Origin: Chitinimonas sp. BJYL2 | GTDB lineage: Bacteria > Pseudomonadota > Gammaproteobacteria > Burkholderiales > Chitinimonadaceae | Assembly: GCF_027257935.1 (NCBI RefSeq) | Contig: NZ_JANZKW010000001.1 | Coordinates: forward strand, 806,001 to 870,000 | DNA: 64,000 nt | Direction: 5' to 3' | In this document: piece after piece, positions 54,455 to 63,010 of the stretch | Position numbering within the stretch: the stretch's first letter is position 1 | Layout: each line of letters opens with the position of its first letter | Made by a program: the position numbers and the translations under genes | The notes under the pieces: model-generated | The model's database searches: none | What the model was told of the DNA's origin: nothing | What the model saw: only the letters and a program-made list of their open reading frames with translations

Positions 54455-55665
54455 ACCACATCGCCCTCGCCCAAGCCTTGCGGGATATCGTCCGCAAGGT
54501 CGATCTGGGCGGGGTGCGCGATAGCCTGCTGGATGGCGCCCCGGTGCGCCACCACCCCAGCCTCGATCTGGCCGTGATCGCTTTTCCGGAGCAGGGCGCA
54601 CCTGTCTGGGCCAATGTGCTGTTCTCCCGCGAATACCCGGACGGGCTGATCGGCGAGATCCCTGCCGATGGCGCCTCGCTCGCGAATGTGCATTTCCTCG
54701 CCGACCAGACCGATGCCGCGCGCAACTGCATCGTCTGGGCGCCGGATAGCCATTGGGACCAACTGAACTGGACCACGCTGGCAGGCACCGGGCCACATCG
54801 CCACGTGGCCCCCTATCCGGCCAGCCTGCTCAAGGTCATGGTCGCTGTGGGCGTCTGCCGCTTGCTCGATACCGGCCGTTACGACTGGTCGCAGCCCTGG
54901 GTATATGGCGAGCAAACCCAGACCATCGCTGCCTGGTGCGACGCCATGATCGTCACCAGCAACAATGACGCCACCTCGGCCATGGTCGCCTTGCTGCATC
55001 ATGCCGGCCTGATCACCCGCGACGCCAGCGGCGAAGTACACAACGGTCTCAATACCCTGTTCAGCCAGCTGGGACTGCCCACCCTGCAACTCAACAACAC
55101 CAAGGCCGACGGTGGCTGGCGCAATGGCGACGGTGCCGGTGTAGGCCATCTGCACATGACCGCCTGGGACAGTGCACGCCTGCTCTGGTTATTGCTGGAT
55201 ACCCTGCCGGCCGCCCCCTGGCTGCCTGCCAGCACCACCGCACCGCTGTCACCCGCTAGCCGCGCGCGCTTCTGGGGCTGGATGCAGGATCAGGCACTGC
55301 ACGAAATCCTCTCGTCTACGGCCTTGGCCGGCGTGGCCGGCTGGCAGCGCGGCATACCGGCGCAGCTGCCGACGCGCTGGATCCAGTCCGATGGCAGCGT
55401 GCGGGCCGACGACTATGACTTCCCTGCTGATGTACGCCCCGAAAACGCCCGTGCGACCGTCCGATTTGCCCACAAGACCGGCACCACCGAGAATTACGTA
55501 TCGGATGCCGGCTGGGTAGAAGGCAAGGGGGGTCGCCGTTACCTGATTGCCCTGCTGACGAATCTGGGTACCCGCTATGCACCCGATGCCGTCTGCGCCA
55601 CCGATTGGCGCATTCCGCAAATCGGTGCTGCCGTCGATACCTGGCTGAAGCAGCATCTGGAATAA
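54439..55665 (+). CDS. Beta-lactamase/DD-peptidase-fold serine hydrolase without signal peptide
   Basis: The 408-residue protein holds the three penicillin-recognising motifs: S129-L-L-K132 (SxxK), S174-N-N (SxN) and K346-T-G-T (KTG). This is the class A beta-lactamase-like fold. The N-terminus has no signal peptide or membrane segment, so it is predicted to act in the cytosol, which is unusual. A role in hydrolysing D-amino-acid peptide or ester bonds of imported murein peptides is inferred from context. It overlaps dadA by 16 nt. Confidence 0.85.
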   Translation: MEKPLNHIALAQALRDIVRKVDLGGVRDSLLDGAPVRHHPSLDLAVIAFPEQGAPVWANVLFSREYPDGLIGEIPADGASLANVHFLADQTDAARNCIVWAPDSHWDQLNWTTLAGTGPHRHVAPYPASLLKVMVAVGVCRLLDTGRYDWSQPWVYGEQTQTIAAWCDAMIVTSNNDATSAMVALLHHAGLITRDASGEVHNGLNTLFSQLGLPTLQLNNTKADGGWRNGDGAGVGHLHMTAWDSARLLWLLLDTLPAAPWLPASTTAPLSPASRARFWGWMQDQALHEILSSTALAGVAGWQRGIPAQLPTRWIQSDGSVRADDYDFPADVRPENARATVRFAHKTGTTENYVSDAGWVEGKGGRRYLIALLTNLGTRYAPDAVCATDWRIPQIGAAVDTWLKQHLE

Positions 55666-55711
55666 CCCGGGCGCCGTCACACGGTCCCGCCTCACCGACT
55701 GGAGTTGTTTG

Positions 55712-57298
55712 ATGTTGAAGCCCTGCACCCGCCTGCTCCTTCCCGCCCTGCTCGGCAGCCTGCTGATGGCGCCGGCACTGGCAGCCAAACCGCTGGTGTA
55801 CTGCGCCGATGCAGCCCCGGAAGGCTTCGACCCCGGCATGTGGGATGCTGCCGGCACCAACAACACCACCGCCCAGATGTTCCAGGGCCTGGTCGGATTC
55901 AAGCGCGGCGGCACGGCGCTGGAGCCCCAGCTGGCCACCCATTGGGAAGTCTCGCCCGATGCCAAGGTGTTCACCTTCAAGCTCCGGCGCGGGGTGAAAT
56001 TCCACACCACGCCGTACTTCAAGCCCACGCGCACGTTCAATGCCGATGATGTGCTGTTCACCTTCCAGCGCTTCCTCGATCCCAAGCACCCGATGAACCT
56101 CGCCATGCCGGGCGTGCTGTTCATCTATCCGCAGAACCTCAACTTCAACGACCAGATCGACAAGGTCGAGAAGCTGGACGACTACACGGTCCGCTTCACG
56201 CTGCGCAAAGCCAATGTGACCTTTGCCACCTATCTGGCCATGGCGTTCGCCGGCATCCATTCGGCCGAGTACGGCAACCAGTTGCTGCGCAACAAGCAGG
56301 CCAACAACATCAACAATTACCCGGTCGGCACGGGCCCGTACCGCTTTGTGTCCTACCAGAAGGATGCCGCGGTACGCATGGAAGCGAACCCCGATTACTG
56401 GGGCAAGCCACAACAGACCAAAAAACTCATCTTCCTGATCGCCAAGGACGCCAATGTGCGCCTGCAGAAGCTGGTCAATGGCGAGTGCCATATCGCCGCC
56501 TCGGCCCGCGATGTCGACCTGGCCACGCTGACGGCCCGGCCCGATATCAAACTGGGCAAGATCCAGGCACTCAACCTCTCCTATCTGGCATTCAACCTCA
56601 AGCATCCGGCCCTGTCCAAACGCGAGGTGCGCGAGGCACTCGACATCAGCGTCGATCGCAACGCCGTCTTCAAGACCCTGTTCCCGCGCGGTGATGCCAT
56701 GCAGGCCGTGAGCGCCTTCCCGCCTGCGATTGTCGGTTACAACAAGAGTCTGAAGAACGAGTTCAACCCCGCCAAAGCCAAGCAGCTGCTAAGCAAGGCC
56801 GGCTTCCCCAATGGTTTCGAGCTGGACTTGTTTGCCCTGCCGGTGGTGCGCCCCACCAACCCCAACGGCTTGCTGCTGGCACAGATGCTGCAGGCCGACT
56901 GGGGCAAGATCGGCGTCAAGGTCAATATCAAGAGTTATGAGTTTGCCGAATACCTGCGACGCGCCAAGAACGGCGAGCATGGGGTGTATATGAGTGGCTG
57001 GTCGGGCGATAACGGCGACGCGGACGACTTCCTGGCACCCAATCTCACCTGTGCCGCCAGCCAGGGCGGCACCCGGTTCTGCAATGCCGAGTTCGACAAG
57101 CTGGTCGAAGAAGGCCGGGCAACGACCGACCCCGCCAAACGGATCAAGATTTACGAAAAGGCGCAGGAAATTTTCAAACGTGAGCGCCCCTGGATTACCT
57201 TGGCCCACTCAACCGTGTATATCCCCATGAAGAAGGATGTGCAGGGCTTCGTCATGGCCCCGAACGGCAGCGTGGATTTCGAGAATGTCTATCGGTAA
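55712..57298 (+). CDS. Periplasmic peptide-binding protein (DppA/OppA/MppA family)
   Basis: The 528-residue SBP_bac_5 protein has a signal peptide (cleaved after ALA) and family blocks: LVYCADAAPEGFDPGMWDA, PQLATHWEVSPDAKVFTFKLRRGVKFH, FNADDVLFTFQRFLDP and YPVGTGPYRFVSYQKD. It most resembles dipeptide-type binding proteins. No permease or ATPase genes accompany it, as for E. coli MppA, which delivers murein tripeptide to Opp. GGAG lies 7 nt before the ATG. Confidence 0.9.
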   Translation: MLKPCTRLLLPALLGSLLMAPALAAKPLVYCADAAPEGFDPGMWDAAGTNNTTAQMFQGLVGFKRGGTALEPQLATHWEVSPDAKVFTFKLRRGVKFHTTPYFKPTRTFNADDVLFTFQRFLDPKHPMNLAMPGVLFIYPQNLNFNDQIDKVEKLDDYTVRFTLRKANVTFATYLAMAFAGIHSAEYGNQLLRNKQANNINNYPVGTGPYRFVSYQKDAAVRMEANPDYWGKPQQTKKLIFLIAKDANVRLQKLVNGECHIAASARDVDLATLTARPDIKLGKIQALNLSYLAFNLKHPALSKREVREALDISVDRNAVFKTLFPRGDAMQAVSAFPPAIVGYNKSLKNEFNPAKAKQLLSKAGFPNGFELDLFALPVVRPTNPNGLLLAQMLQADWGKIGVKVNIKSYEFAEYLRRAKNGEHGVYMSGWSGDNGDADDFLAPNLTCAASQGGTRFCNAEFDKLVEEGRATTDPAKRIKIYEKAQEIFKRERPWITLAHSTVYIPMKKDVQGFVMAPNGSVDFENVYR

Positions 57299-57392
57299 GG
57301 GTGCGACATGGAAGGGCCGGGCATAACCCCCGATCCGCTGCCACAGCCCTTTTCCATTCGCCTTACACCCAACGCCTCACAGGGTCTTTGCC

Positions 57393-58301
57393 ATGCGCTT
57401 ACGCCACATAGAAGTCTTCCACGCGGTGATGCAGGCCGGCACCATCAGCGGTGCCGCACAGCTGCTGTATATCTCGCAGCCCGCCGTCTCCAAGGTACTG
57501 CAGCACTGCGAACTGCAACTGGGCTTCCCCCTGTTCGAGCGCGTCAAAGGGCGGCTATATCCCACGCCCGAGGCACAGAAGCTGTTCCTCGAAGTCGACA
57601 AGCTCAACCGTGATCTGCAGTCGGTACGCCGGCTGGCCTCCAGCCTCAAGTTGCGTCAGGCCGAGCATGTACGGCTGGTTTCCACCCCCACGCTCGCCAT
57701 GTCCATCCTGCCTGCGGCCATTACCAGCTGGCGGCGCAAATTCCCTGATGTGCATTGCAAGCTGGGCACCCAGCACACCCGCGAGATTGTCAGCGAGCTG
57801 CTGCTGGGCGAGGCCGATATGGCCTTGTCGCTGCAAGACCCGCAACACCCTGGCATCGTCGCTGAATCGCTGGCCAGTGCCCCCATGACCGTGATCGCAC
57901 CGGCTGGCACCTGGCCACCCGTCCAGGTGGGTACACCGCTGGCGATCACCGATTTGCCGCGCGACCTGATCGCCCTGCCCGCCGATGATCCGCTCGGCAA
58001 CCGGGTCGCCGATGCCTGTGCCGCCCACGAGCTGGCCCTGCATGCCCATACCGTGGTGCAAACCTATCAACTGGCGCGCTCGCTGGTGGAGAACGGTGCG
58101 GGCGCTGCGGTGATCGATCCGTTCACCGCTGCCACTGCCGACCCGGCCCGCGCCCAGTGCCGGCCGCTGACGCCCACCATTCCGGTCGAGCTGTACCTGT
58201 TGACGGCCAATGCCGCGCCCTTGTCGCAATCGGCGCGCTATCTGGTGCGCTGCATCCGCGATGCCGCCAGCAGCTGCCTGCAGGCCATCAAGGCGGGTTG
58301 A
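57393..58301 (+). CDS. LysR-family transcriptional regulator
   Basis: The 302-residue protein has the N-terminal winged helix-turn-helix (MRLRHIEVFHAVMQAGTISG and AAQLLYISQPAVSKVLQHCE, LFERVKGRLYPTPEA) and a periplasmic-binding-like effector domain. It is transcribed in line with the flanking murein-peptide genes, only 3 bp before the dipeptidase gene, so it is the probable regulator of this set. The effector is not known; a muropeptide or D-alanine peptide is a guess. Confidence 0.92.
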   Translation: MRLRHIEVFHAVMQAGTISGAAQLLYISQPAVSKVLQHCELQLGFPLFERVKGRLYPTPEAQKLFLEVDKLNRDLQSVRRLASSLKLRQAEHVRLVSTPTLAMSILPAAITSWRRKFPDVHCKLGTQHTREIVSELLLGEADMALSLQDPQHPGIVAESLASAPMTVIAPAGTWPPVQVGTPLAITDLPRDLIALPADDPLGNRVADACAAHELALHAHTVVQTYQLARSLVENGAGAAVIDPFTAATADPARAQCRPLTPTIPVELYLLTANAAPLSQSARYLVRCIRDAASSCLQAIKAG

Positions 58302-58304
58302 TCG

Positions 58305-58904
58305 ATGCGTTGTGAAGACCTGCCGGGCCATCCGGATTTTGTGGCGCTACCCGCGCTGGACGGCATCGTCACCGAGCTACGCTATGCCAGCGCCGACAAC
58401 TTTGTCGGCCGCGATCTGTATGGTCGCGTCGACTGCGCCTGGCTACACCGTGAAGCGGCCGATGGCCTGATGCAAGCCGCACGCTGGCTTGCCGATGCCG
58501 CGCCGGGCCATCGCCTGCTAGTGCTGGATGCACTGCGCCCGCACCGGGTCCAGATCGAGCTTTGGGACTTTCTGGCCGGCACCCCCATGCAGATGTACGT
58601 AGCTGACCCGGCGCGCGGCTCGATCCACTCCTTCGGCAAGGCAGTCGATGTGACCGTGCTGGACCCCGAAGGCCGCGAACTGGACATGGGCACGGCCTTT
58701 GATGACCTCAGCGAACTCTCGCATCCCGCCCTCGAAGAAGGCCATCTGATCCTCGGCAAAATCACCGAGGCGCAGATTGCCAATCGCCAACTGCTGCGCA
58801 GTGCGATGACGGTGGGGGGATTCCGCGGGATCAACAGCGAGTGGTGGCACTTTGATCACGGCGACCGCGATGAAGTCCGGCGCCGCTATTTGCGGATCGA
58901 ATGA
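58305..58904 (+). CDS. ddpX: D-alanyl-D-alanine dipeptidase (VanX/DdpX family)
   Basis: The 199-residue zinc peptidase has the VanX signature: SIHSFGKAVDVT with ligands His108 and Asp115, and EWWHFD with catalytic Glu179 and ligand His182. LDALRPHRVQ carries the conserved Arg. The family hydrolyses D-Ala-D-Ala to D-alanine. There is no signal peptide, so it acts in the cytosol. Neighbours suggest use in peptide scavenging and not vancomycin resistance (no VanH or VanA). Confidence 0.93.
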   Translation: MRCEDLPGHPDFVALPALDGIVTELRYASADNFVGRDLYGRVDCAWLHREAADGLMQAARWLADAAPGHRLLVLDALRPHRVQIELWDFLAGTPMQMYVADPARGSIHSFGKAVDVTVLDPEGRELDMGTAFDDLSELSHPALEEGHLILGKITEAQIANRQLLRSAMTVGGFRGINSEWWHFDHGDRDEVRRRYLRIE

Positions 58905-58954
58905 GCTGACACCTCAGCCGGCAGCGTCTACACCAGCAAAGAACAGAGCCCGAT

Positions 58955-60004
58955 ATGGACCATAGCCCCCGCCGCCGCTTCCTCCAGCAGATCGCCCTCG
59001 CCGCCGGTGCCGCTGCACTGCCCGCCGCCAGCCATGCCGCCCAACACACCAGCGGCCTACTGCTGCCGCCGCGACTCAAGGCCGGCGACACCCTCGGCCT
59101 GATCAGCCCGTCCAATGCCACCTACCGGCGCGAACCGCTGACGGTCGCCATCGAATCGCTGCAGGCGCTGGGTTTCAAGGTCAAGGAAGCGCCCCATCTG
59201 CGCAGCCGCTATGGCCAGTTCGGCGGCACCGATACCGAACGCGTCGGCGATATCAACGCCATGTTTGCCGACCCCGAGGTCCACGGCATCCTTGCCATGA
59301 CCGGCGGCTCGGGTGCGACGCGCCTGCTCGACCGTATCGACTACGCCGCCATCCGCCGTCACCCCAAGGTGCTGATGGGCTTCAGCGACATCACTGCCCT
59401 GCTCAATGCCATCCACCAGCAAACCGGCCTGATCACCTTCCATGGCCCGGTCGCCGGTTCGGAATGGAACACCATCAGCGTCGATTCGGTACGCCGCGTG
59501 CTGATGAACGCCGAGGCCGCCACCTTCCGCAATCCCGCTGAACTCAGCGGGGGTCTGGTGCAAACCCAGTACCGCGTGCAGACCCTGCGCGGCGGCAAGG
59601 CGCGCGGCAAGCTAGTCGGCGGCAACCTCACCGTGCTGACCACGCTGATGGGCACGCCGATGCAGCCCGATTTCAAGGGGGCCGTGCTGTTTCTCGAAGA
59701 CATCAACGAAGAGATTTACCGCATCGACCGCATGCTCGCGCACCTGCGTCTGGCCGGGGCATTCAAATCGCTGGCCGGCGTGGCACTGGGCCAGTTCACC
59801 GACTGCGGCCCCGGCGAGGGCGGTTACGGCACACTGACGCTGGATGAAGTGTTCGATGAATACTTCAAGGACCTCGGTATCCCCGTCTACAGCGGCGCCA
59901 TGATCGGCCACATCAAACCCAAGTTCGCCCTGCCCGTAGGCCTGCCAGTCGAGATCGACGCCGATGCCGGCACGCTGGCGATGTTGAGCCCGGCAGTACG
60001 CTGA
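58955..60004 (+). CDS. ldcA: LD-carboxypeptidase (peptidase S66), Tat-type signal
   Basis: LD-carboxypeptidase removes the terminal D-alanine from murein tetrapeptides. The 349-residue protein has the S66 triad: Ser144 in GFSDITAL, Glu248 in LFLEDINE and His319 in GHIKPKFALP. The N-terminus RRRFLQQIALAAGAAALPAA reads like a twin-arginine signal, so this copy is probably exported, unlike the cytosolic E. coli LdcA. Confidence 0.9.
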   Translation: MDHSPRRRFLQQIALAAGAAALPAASHAAQHTSGLLLPPRLKAGDTLGLISPSNATYRREPLTVAIESLQALGFKVKEAPHLRSRYGQFGGTDTERVGDINAMFADPEVHGILAMTGGSGATRLLDRIDYAAIRRHPKVLMGFSDITALLNAIHQQTGLITFHGPVAGSEWNTISVDSVRRVLMNAEAATFRNPAELSGGLVQTQYRVQTLRGGKARGKLVGGNLTVLTTLMGTPMQPDFKGAVLFLEDINEEIYRIDRMLAHLRLAGAFKSLAGVALGQFTDCGPGEGGYGTLTLDEVFDEYFKDLGIPVYSGAMIGHIKPKFALPVGLPVEIDADAGTLAMLSPAVR

Positions 60005-60007
60005 GCG

Positions 60008-60099
60008 CAGGGTGCAAAAGGCCCAGGGCCGCATTGCACCGAACCGTCTTTGCTACCCGGCGCGCCACGGTGCAATGCGCTGGGCTGATTGCACCCTAC
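60008..60099. repeat. Palindromic mini-repeat element, copy 2
   Basis: The element is about 92 bp with terminal arms AGGGTGCAA (60009-60017) and TTGCACCCT (60089-60097), and inner 10-bp arms GCATTGCACC (60031-60040) and GGTGCAATGC (60069-60078). It shares GCATTGCACCGAACC (60031-60045) with the copy at 44153-44241, starts 4 bases after the ldcA stop and fills most of the gap to the next gene. Confidence 0.85.
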
Positions 60100-60172
60100 G
60101 TCGGGATCGATATGGGTCGGTGCGGGGTTTATACTGCGCGCCTCTCCACCCCTGCCTGCCGCGATCACTGCC

Positions 60173-61135
60173 ATGCATTTCAAGTCCATCACTTACGCCA
60201 GCCCCCAACCCGGCCCGCGCCTGATCGTGCTGGGCGCCGTTCACGGCAACGAGCTGGCGGGAACCAAGGGCATCCTGCGCGTCATCGAGGAACTGGAGTC
60301 CGGCCAGGTAGCGCTGGCCCAGGGTCGCGTTACCTTCGTGCCCATCACCAACCCGTTGGCCTACGAAAAGCAGCAGCGCGCCGGGGACCGCAACCTCAAC
60401 CGTAACCTCAGCCCGACCAAGGACATCAACGAGTTCGAGGATCAGATCGCCAACTGGCTCTGCCCCTTGCTGGCCGAGCATGAAGTGCTGCTGGACCTGC
60501 ATTCCTTCCAGGCTCAGGGCAAGGCCTTTGCCATGATCGGCCCGCTGGACAATACGGGTCCGCTCGAACCCTTTAGCCATGCGGCCAAGGAAGAAGCACT
60601 GGCACTGCGACTAGGTGTGGACCGCATCGTGGATGGCTGGCTGGCAACCTACGCAGGCGGTGTGGAGCGACGTCTGGCGCGACTCGGCAACAACGCCAGC
60701 CGCAAGGATCTGCTGCTGGCCGACGCCAAGTATGGCGTCGGCACCACCGAGTACATGCGCTCGCAGGGTGGCTGGTCGATTACCCTGGAATGCGGCCAGC
60801 ACAACGATCCGCACGCCCCCGAAGTAGCCTACCGCGCCATCCGCAACACCCTGGCCCATCTGGGTCTGGTGGCTGAGGCCGACCCGGCCCCGGCCCGCGA
60901 GGTGGAAGCACTGCACCTGTTTACGGTGATCGACAAACTCGACGCCGCCGACACCTTCGCCAAACCCTGGACCAGCTTCGATGCGGTCAGCGCCGGTGAA
61001 GTGATCGGCACACGCGCCAATGGCGAGGTGGTCAAGGCCGAGTGCGATGGACGCATCGTGTTCCCGAATGCCAAGGCTGGCGCGGGCGAGGAGTGGTTCT
61101 ATCTGGCGCAGCACAACGCACGTTTCGATGCCTGA
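60173..61135 (+). CDS. Succinylglutamate desuccinylase/aspartoacylase-family zinc hydrolase
   Basis: The 320-residue M14-like protein has the zinc motif GAVHGNELAG (His24, Glu27) with a third ligand in LLDLHSF (His110). RAGDRNLNRNL binds the substrate carboxylate. A likely catalytic Glu lies in SITLECGQ. The family removes acyl groups from amino acids (AstE, AspA), but close homologues may be peptidases. I chose the ATG at 60173, which starts the beta-sheet core. The bases 60005-60172 hold the palindromic repeat. Confidence 0.88.
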   Translation: MHFKSITYASPQPGPRLIVLGAVHGNELAGTKGILRVIEELESGQVALAQGRVTFVPITNPLAYEKQQRAGDRNLNRNLSPTKDINEFEDQIANWLCPLLAEHEVLLDLHSFQAQGKAFAMIGPLDNTGPLEPFSHAAKEEALALRLGVDRIVDGWLATYAGGVERRLARLGNNASRKDLLLADAKYGVGTTEYMRSQGGWSITLECGQHNDPHAPEVAYRAIRNTLAHLGLVAEADPAPAREVEALHLFTVIDKLDAADTFAKPWTSFDAVSAGEVIGTRANGEVVKAECDGRIVFPNAKAGAGEEWFYLAQHNARFDA

Positions 61136-61154
61136 ACCCTGCGTTCGCTCATGA

Positions 61155-61184
61155 AAAACGGCCCGTCAACGGGCCGTTTTCTTT
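61155..61184. terminator. Bidirectional intrinsic terminator
   Basis: AAAACGGCCC (61155-61164) and GGGCCGTTTT (61171-61180) form a perfect 10-bp stem flanked by A/T tracts on both strands. It lies between the convergent aspartoacylase-family and SGNH hydrolase genes. Confidence 0.9.
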
Positions 61185-61196
61185 TCTGCCTGCGGT

Positions 61197-61928
61197 TCAG
61201 CGTGCGAGCAGGGGCAACAACACACGGGCCCAGCGCGCATACCCTTCGGCAGAAAAGTGAATGCTGTCGGGCAGGTAGGCTGCACCGGTATGGCCACCGG
61301 GCTCCAGCATCTGCGGCGCAATATCCAGCCAGACTATCCGCTGGCCATCGGCAAGGGGGCGCAGGGCGGCATTCACGGCGTGATTGTGCTGGCGCAAAGG
61401 GTCTTCGGGCGTGGCGCCGCGCGGGGGAATGGCCATCAGCACGATCCGTGCGTCGGGCAGTCTTTGCTGTATCTGCTGCAATAGCGCGGCGATCGCCTGA
61501 TGCATCAGCGTCGGGGGATCGCGGCGCAAGCCGGCATTGTTGGTGCCGATCAGCAACACCACCCACTCGGGCCGCAGCCCGTCCAGCGTGCCTTGCTGGA
61601 TGCGCCACAGCAGGTGCTCGGTGCGATCTCCCGCAAAGCCCAGATTCAAGGTGCCCAATGGGGCCATGTGCTGCTGCCAGCTGGCCGGGTGGTCGCGTTC
61701 CCACTCGTGGGTCAGCGAGTCACCCAGCATCACGACGCGCACGGGCGGCCGGGTACGCACCTCGGCGAGTTTGGCTTCATGGCGAGACTGCCACCAGCTT
61801 GCGGTCCAGTCTGCCGTTTGGGCGACCGGATTCAGGGCGTCGGGCAGGGGTGCGGCATGGGTAGGCATCATCAGTACCATCAGCAGGGAACACAGGCATT
61901 GCAGCAGCCGGCATCGGACGCGGCTCAT
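61197..61928 (-). CDS. Secreted SGNH/GDSL hydrolase
   Basis: The 243-residue protein has an N-terminal signal peptide (ends near PTHAA) and the SGNH blocks VVMLGDSLTHEW (Ser), LNLGFAGDRTEHLLWR (Gly), LIGTNN (Asn) and LPDSIHFSAEGY (Asp/His). It resembles platelet-activating-factor acetylhydrolase-like or carbohydrate esterases. The ATG at 61928 follows the stop of the ABC ATPase by one base; a start at 61940 would overlap it. Substrate unknown. Confidence 0.85.
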   Translation of the reverse strand: MSRVRCRLLQCLCSLLMVLMMPTHAAPLPDALNPVAQTADWTASWWQSRHEAKLAEVRTRPPVRVVMLGDSLTHEWERDHPASWQQHMAPLGTLNLGFAGDRTEHLLWRIQQGTLDGLRPEWVVLLIGTNNAGLRRDPPTLMHQAIAALLQQIQQRLPDARIVLMAIPPRGATPEDPLRQHNHAVNAALRPLADGQRIVWLDIAPQMLEPGGHTGAAYLPDSIHFSAEGYARWARVLLPLLAR

Positions 61929-61929
61929 A

Positions 61930-63003
61930 TCAGGCCGCATGGTCCGAGAGCGTCTGGCCCGCGTCGTCAAACACATAGACACAGCCAGGCCGCGCGGATA
62001 AGCGCACGGTATCGCCGGCGGTGACGACATCGCTATCCGCCAGCGCAAAGCAGAGGGCGCTATTACCAAGACGGGCATAGGCATAGTTGAGTGCGCCCAG
62101 CCGCTCTACCATCTCCACGGTCACGACCAGAGGGCCCTCCGGATCGCGTTGCAAATGCTCGGGACGGATGCCGAGCTGCCCCTGACCACTGCCCTGCACG
62201 GTGGCCAGCGGCGTAAAGCCTAGGGTCGTACCATCGCCAAGCTGTACCTGTGCTGGCGCGGCTTGCCAGCTCGCGGGCAGGAAGTTCATGGCGGGCGAGC
62301 CGATAAAGCCGGCGACAAAAGCGTTGGCAGGCTGGCGATACAGGTCCATGGGCGCACCCACCTGCTCGATCCGGCCATCACGCAGGACCACGATGCGGTC
62401 AGCCAGCGTCATGGCCTCGACCTGATCATGGGTCACATAGATCATGGTGGTGCCCAGTTCCCGATGCAGGGCGGCGATTTCGACCCGCATGCGCAGGCGC
62501 AATTCGGCATCCAGATTCGATAGCGGCTCGTCGAACAGGAACAGGCCGGGGTTCTGCACCAGTGCACGGCCGATCGCCACGCGCTGGCATTGCCCGCCCG
62601 AGAGTTCGCCGGGTTTGCGATCCAGATAGGCCTCCAGGCGCAGGATGCGGACTGCGCGATCCAGCTTGCTGGCGATCTCGGCCTTGGGTTCGCCACGCAT
62701 GCGCATGCCGAAAGTCAGGTTGTCACGCACGGTCATGTGCGGGTACAGCGCGTAGGACTGGAACACCATGGCGACCTGGCGGGCCGAGGGCGGTGCGTGG
62801 GTCAGGTCCTGACCATCCATGGTCAGCGTGCCGGCGCTGATGTCCTCCAGACCCGCAATCATGCGCAGCAATGTGGACTTGCCACAGCCCGAGGGACCGA
62901 CAAACACGATGAACTCGCCATCATGAACATGCAGGTCTACGCCATGGATGGTGGTGGTGCTGCCGAAGGTCTTGACGACGCCTTGAAGGGAGAGAGAGGC
63001 CAT
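61930..63003 (-). CDS. ABC transporter ATP-binding protein, MalK/UgpC (carbohydrate uptake) type
   Basis: The 357-residue ATPase has Walker [10 protein letters not shown], the Q-loop [13 protein letters not shown], signature [15 protein letters not shown], Walker [16 protein letters not shown] and the switch His in [10 protein letters not shown]. The C-terminal TOBE/regulatory domain (from about 240) is that of MalK/UgpC proteins, which serve as shared ATPases for sugar and glycerol-phosphate importers. No permease is visible, so the partner is probably beyond the right edge or elsewhere. Confidence 0.92.
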   Translation of the reverse strand: MASLSLQGVVKTFGSTTTIHGVDLHVHDGEFIVFVGPSGCGKSTLLRMIAGLEDISAGTLTMDGQDLTHAPPSARQVAMVFQSYALYPHMTVRDNLTFGMRMRGEPKAEIASKLDRAVRILRLEAYLDRKPGELSGGQCQRVAIGRALVQNPGLFLFDEPLSNLDAELRLRMRVEIAALHRELGTTMIYVTHDQVEAMTLADRIVVLRDGRIEQVGAPMDLYRQPANAFVAGFIGSPAMNFLPASWQAAPAQVQLGDGTTLGFTPLATVQGSGQGQLGIRPEHLQRDPEGPLVVTVEMVERLGALNYAYARLGNSALCFALADSDVVTAGDTVRLSARPGCVYVFDDAGQTLSDHAA

Positions 63004-63010
63004 GGTGGTT

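Noticed and set aside
59296-59340. GGSGATR in the LD-carboxypeptidase, first read as loss of the catalytic serine
   Set aside because: The S66 nucleophile lies in the later GFSD motif (Ser144), which is intact along with Glu248 and His319.
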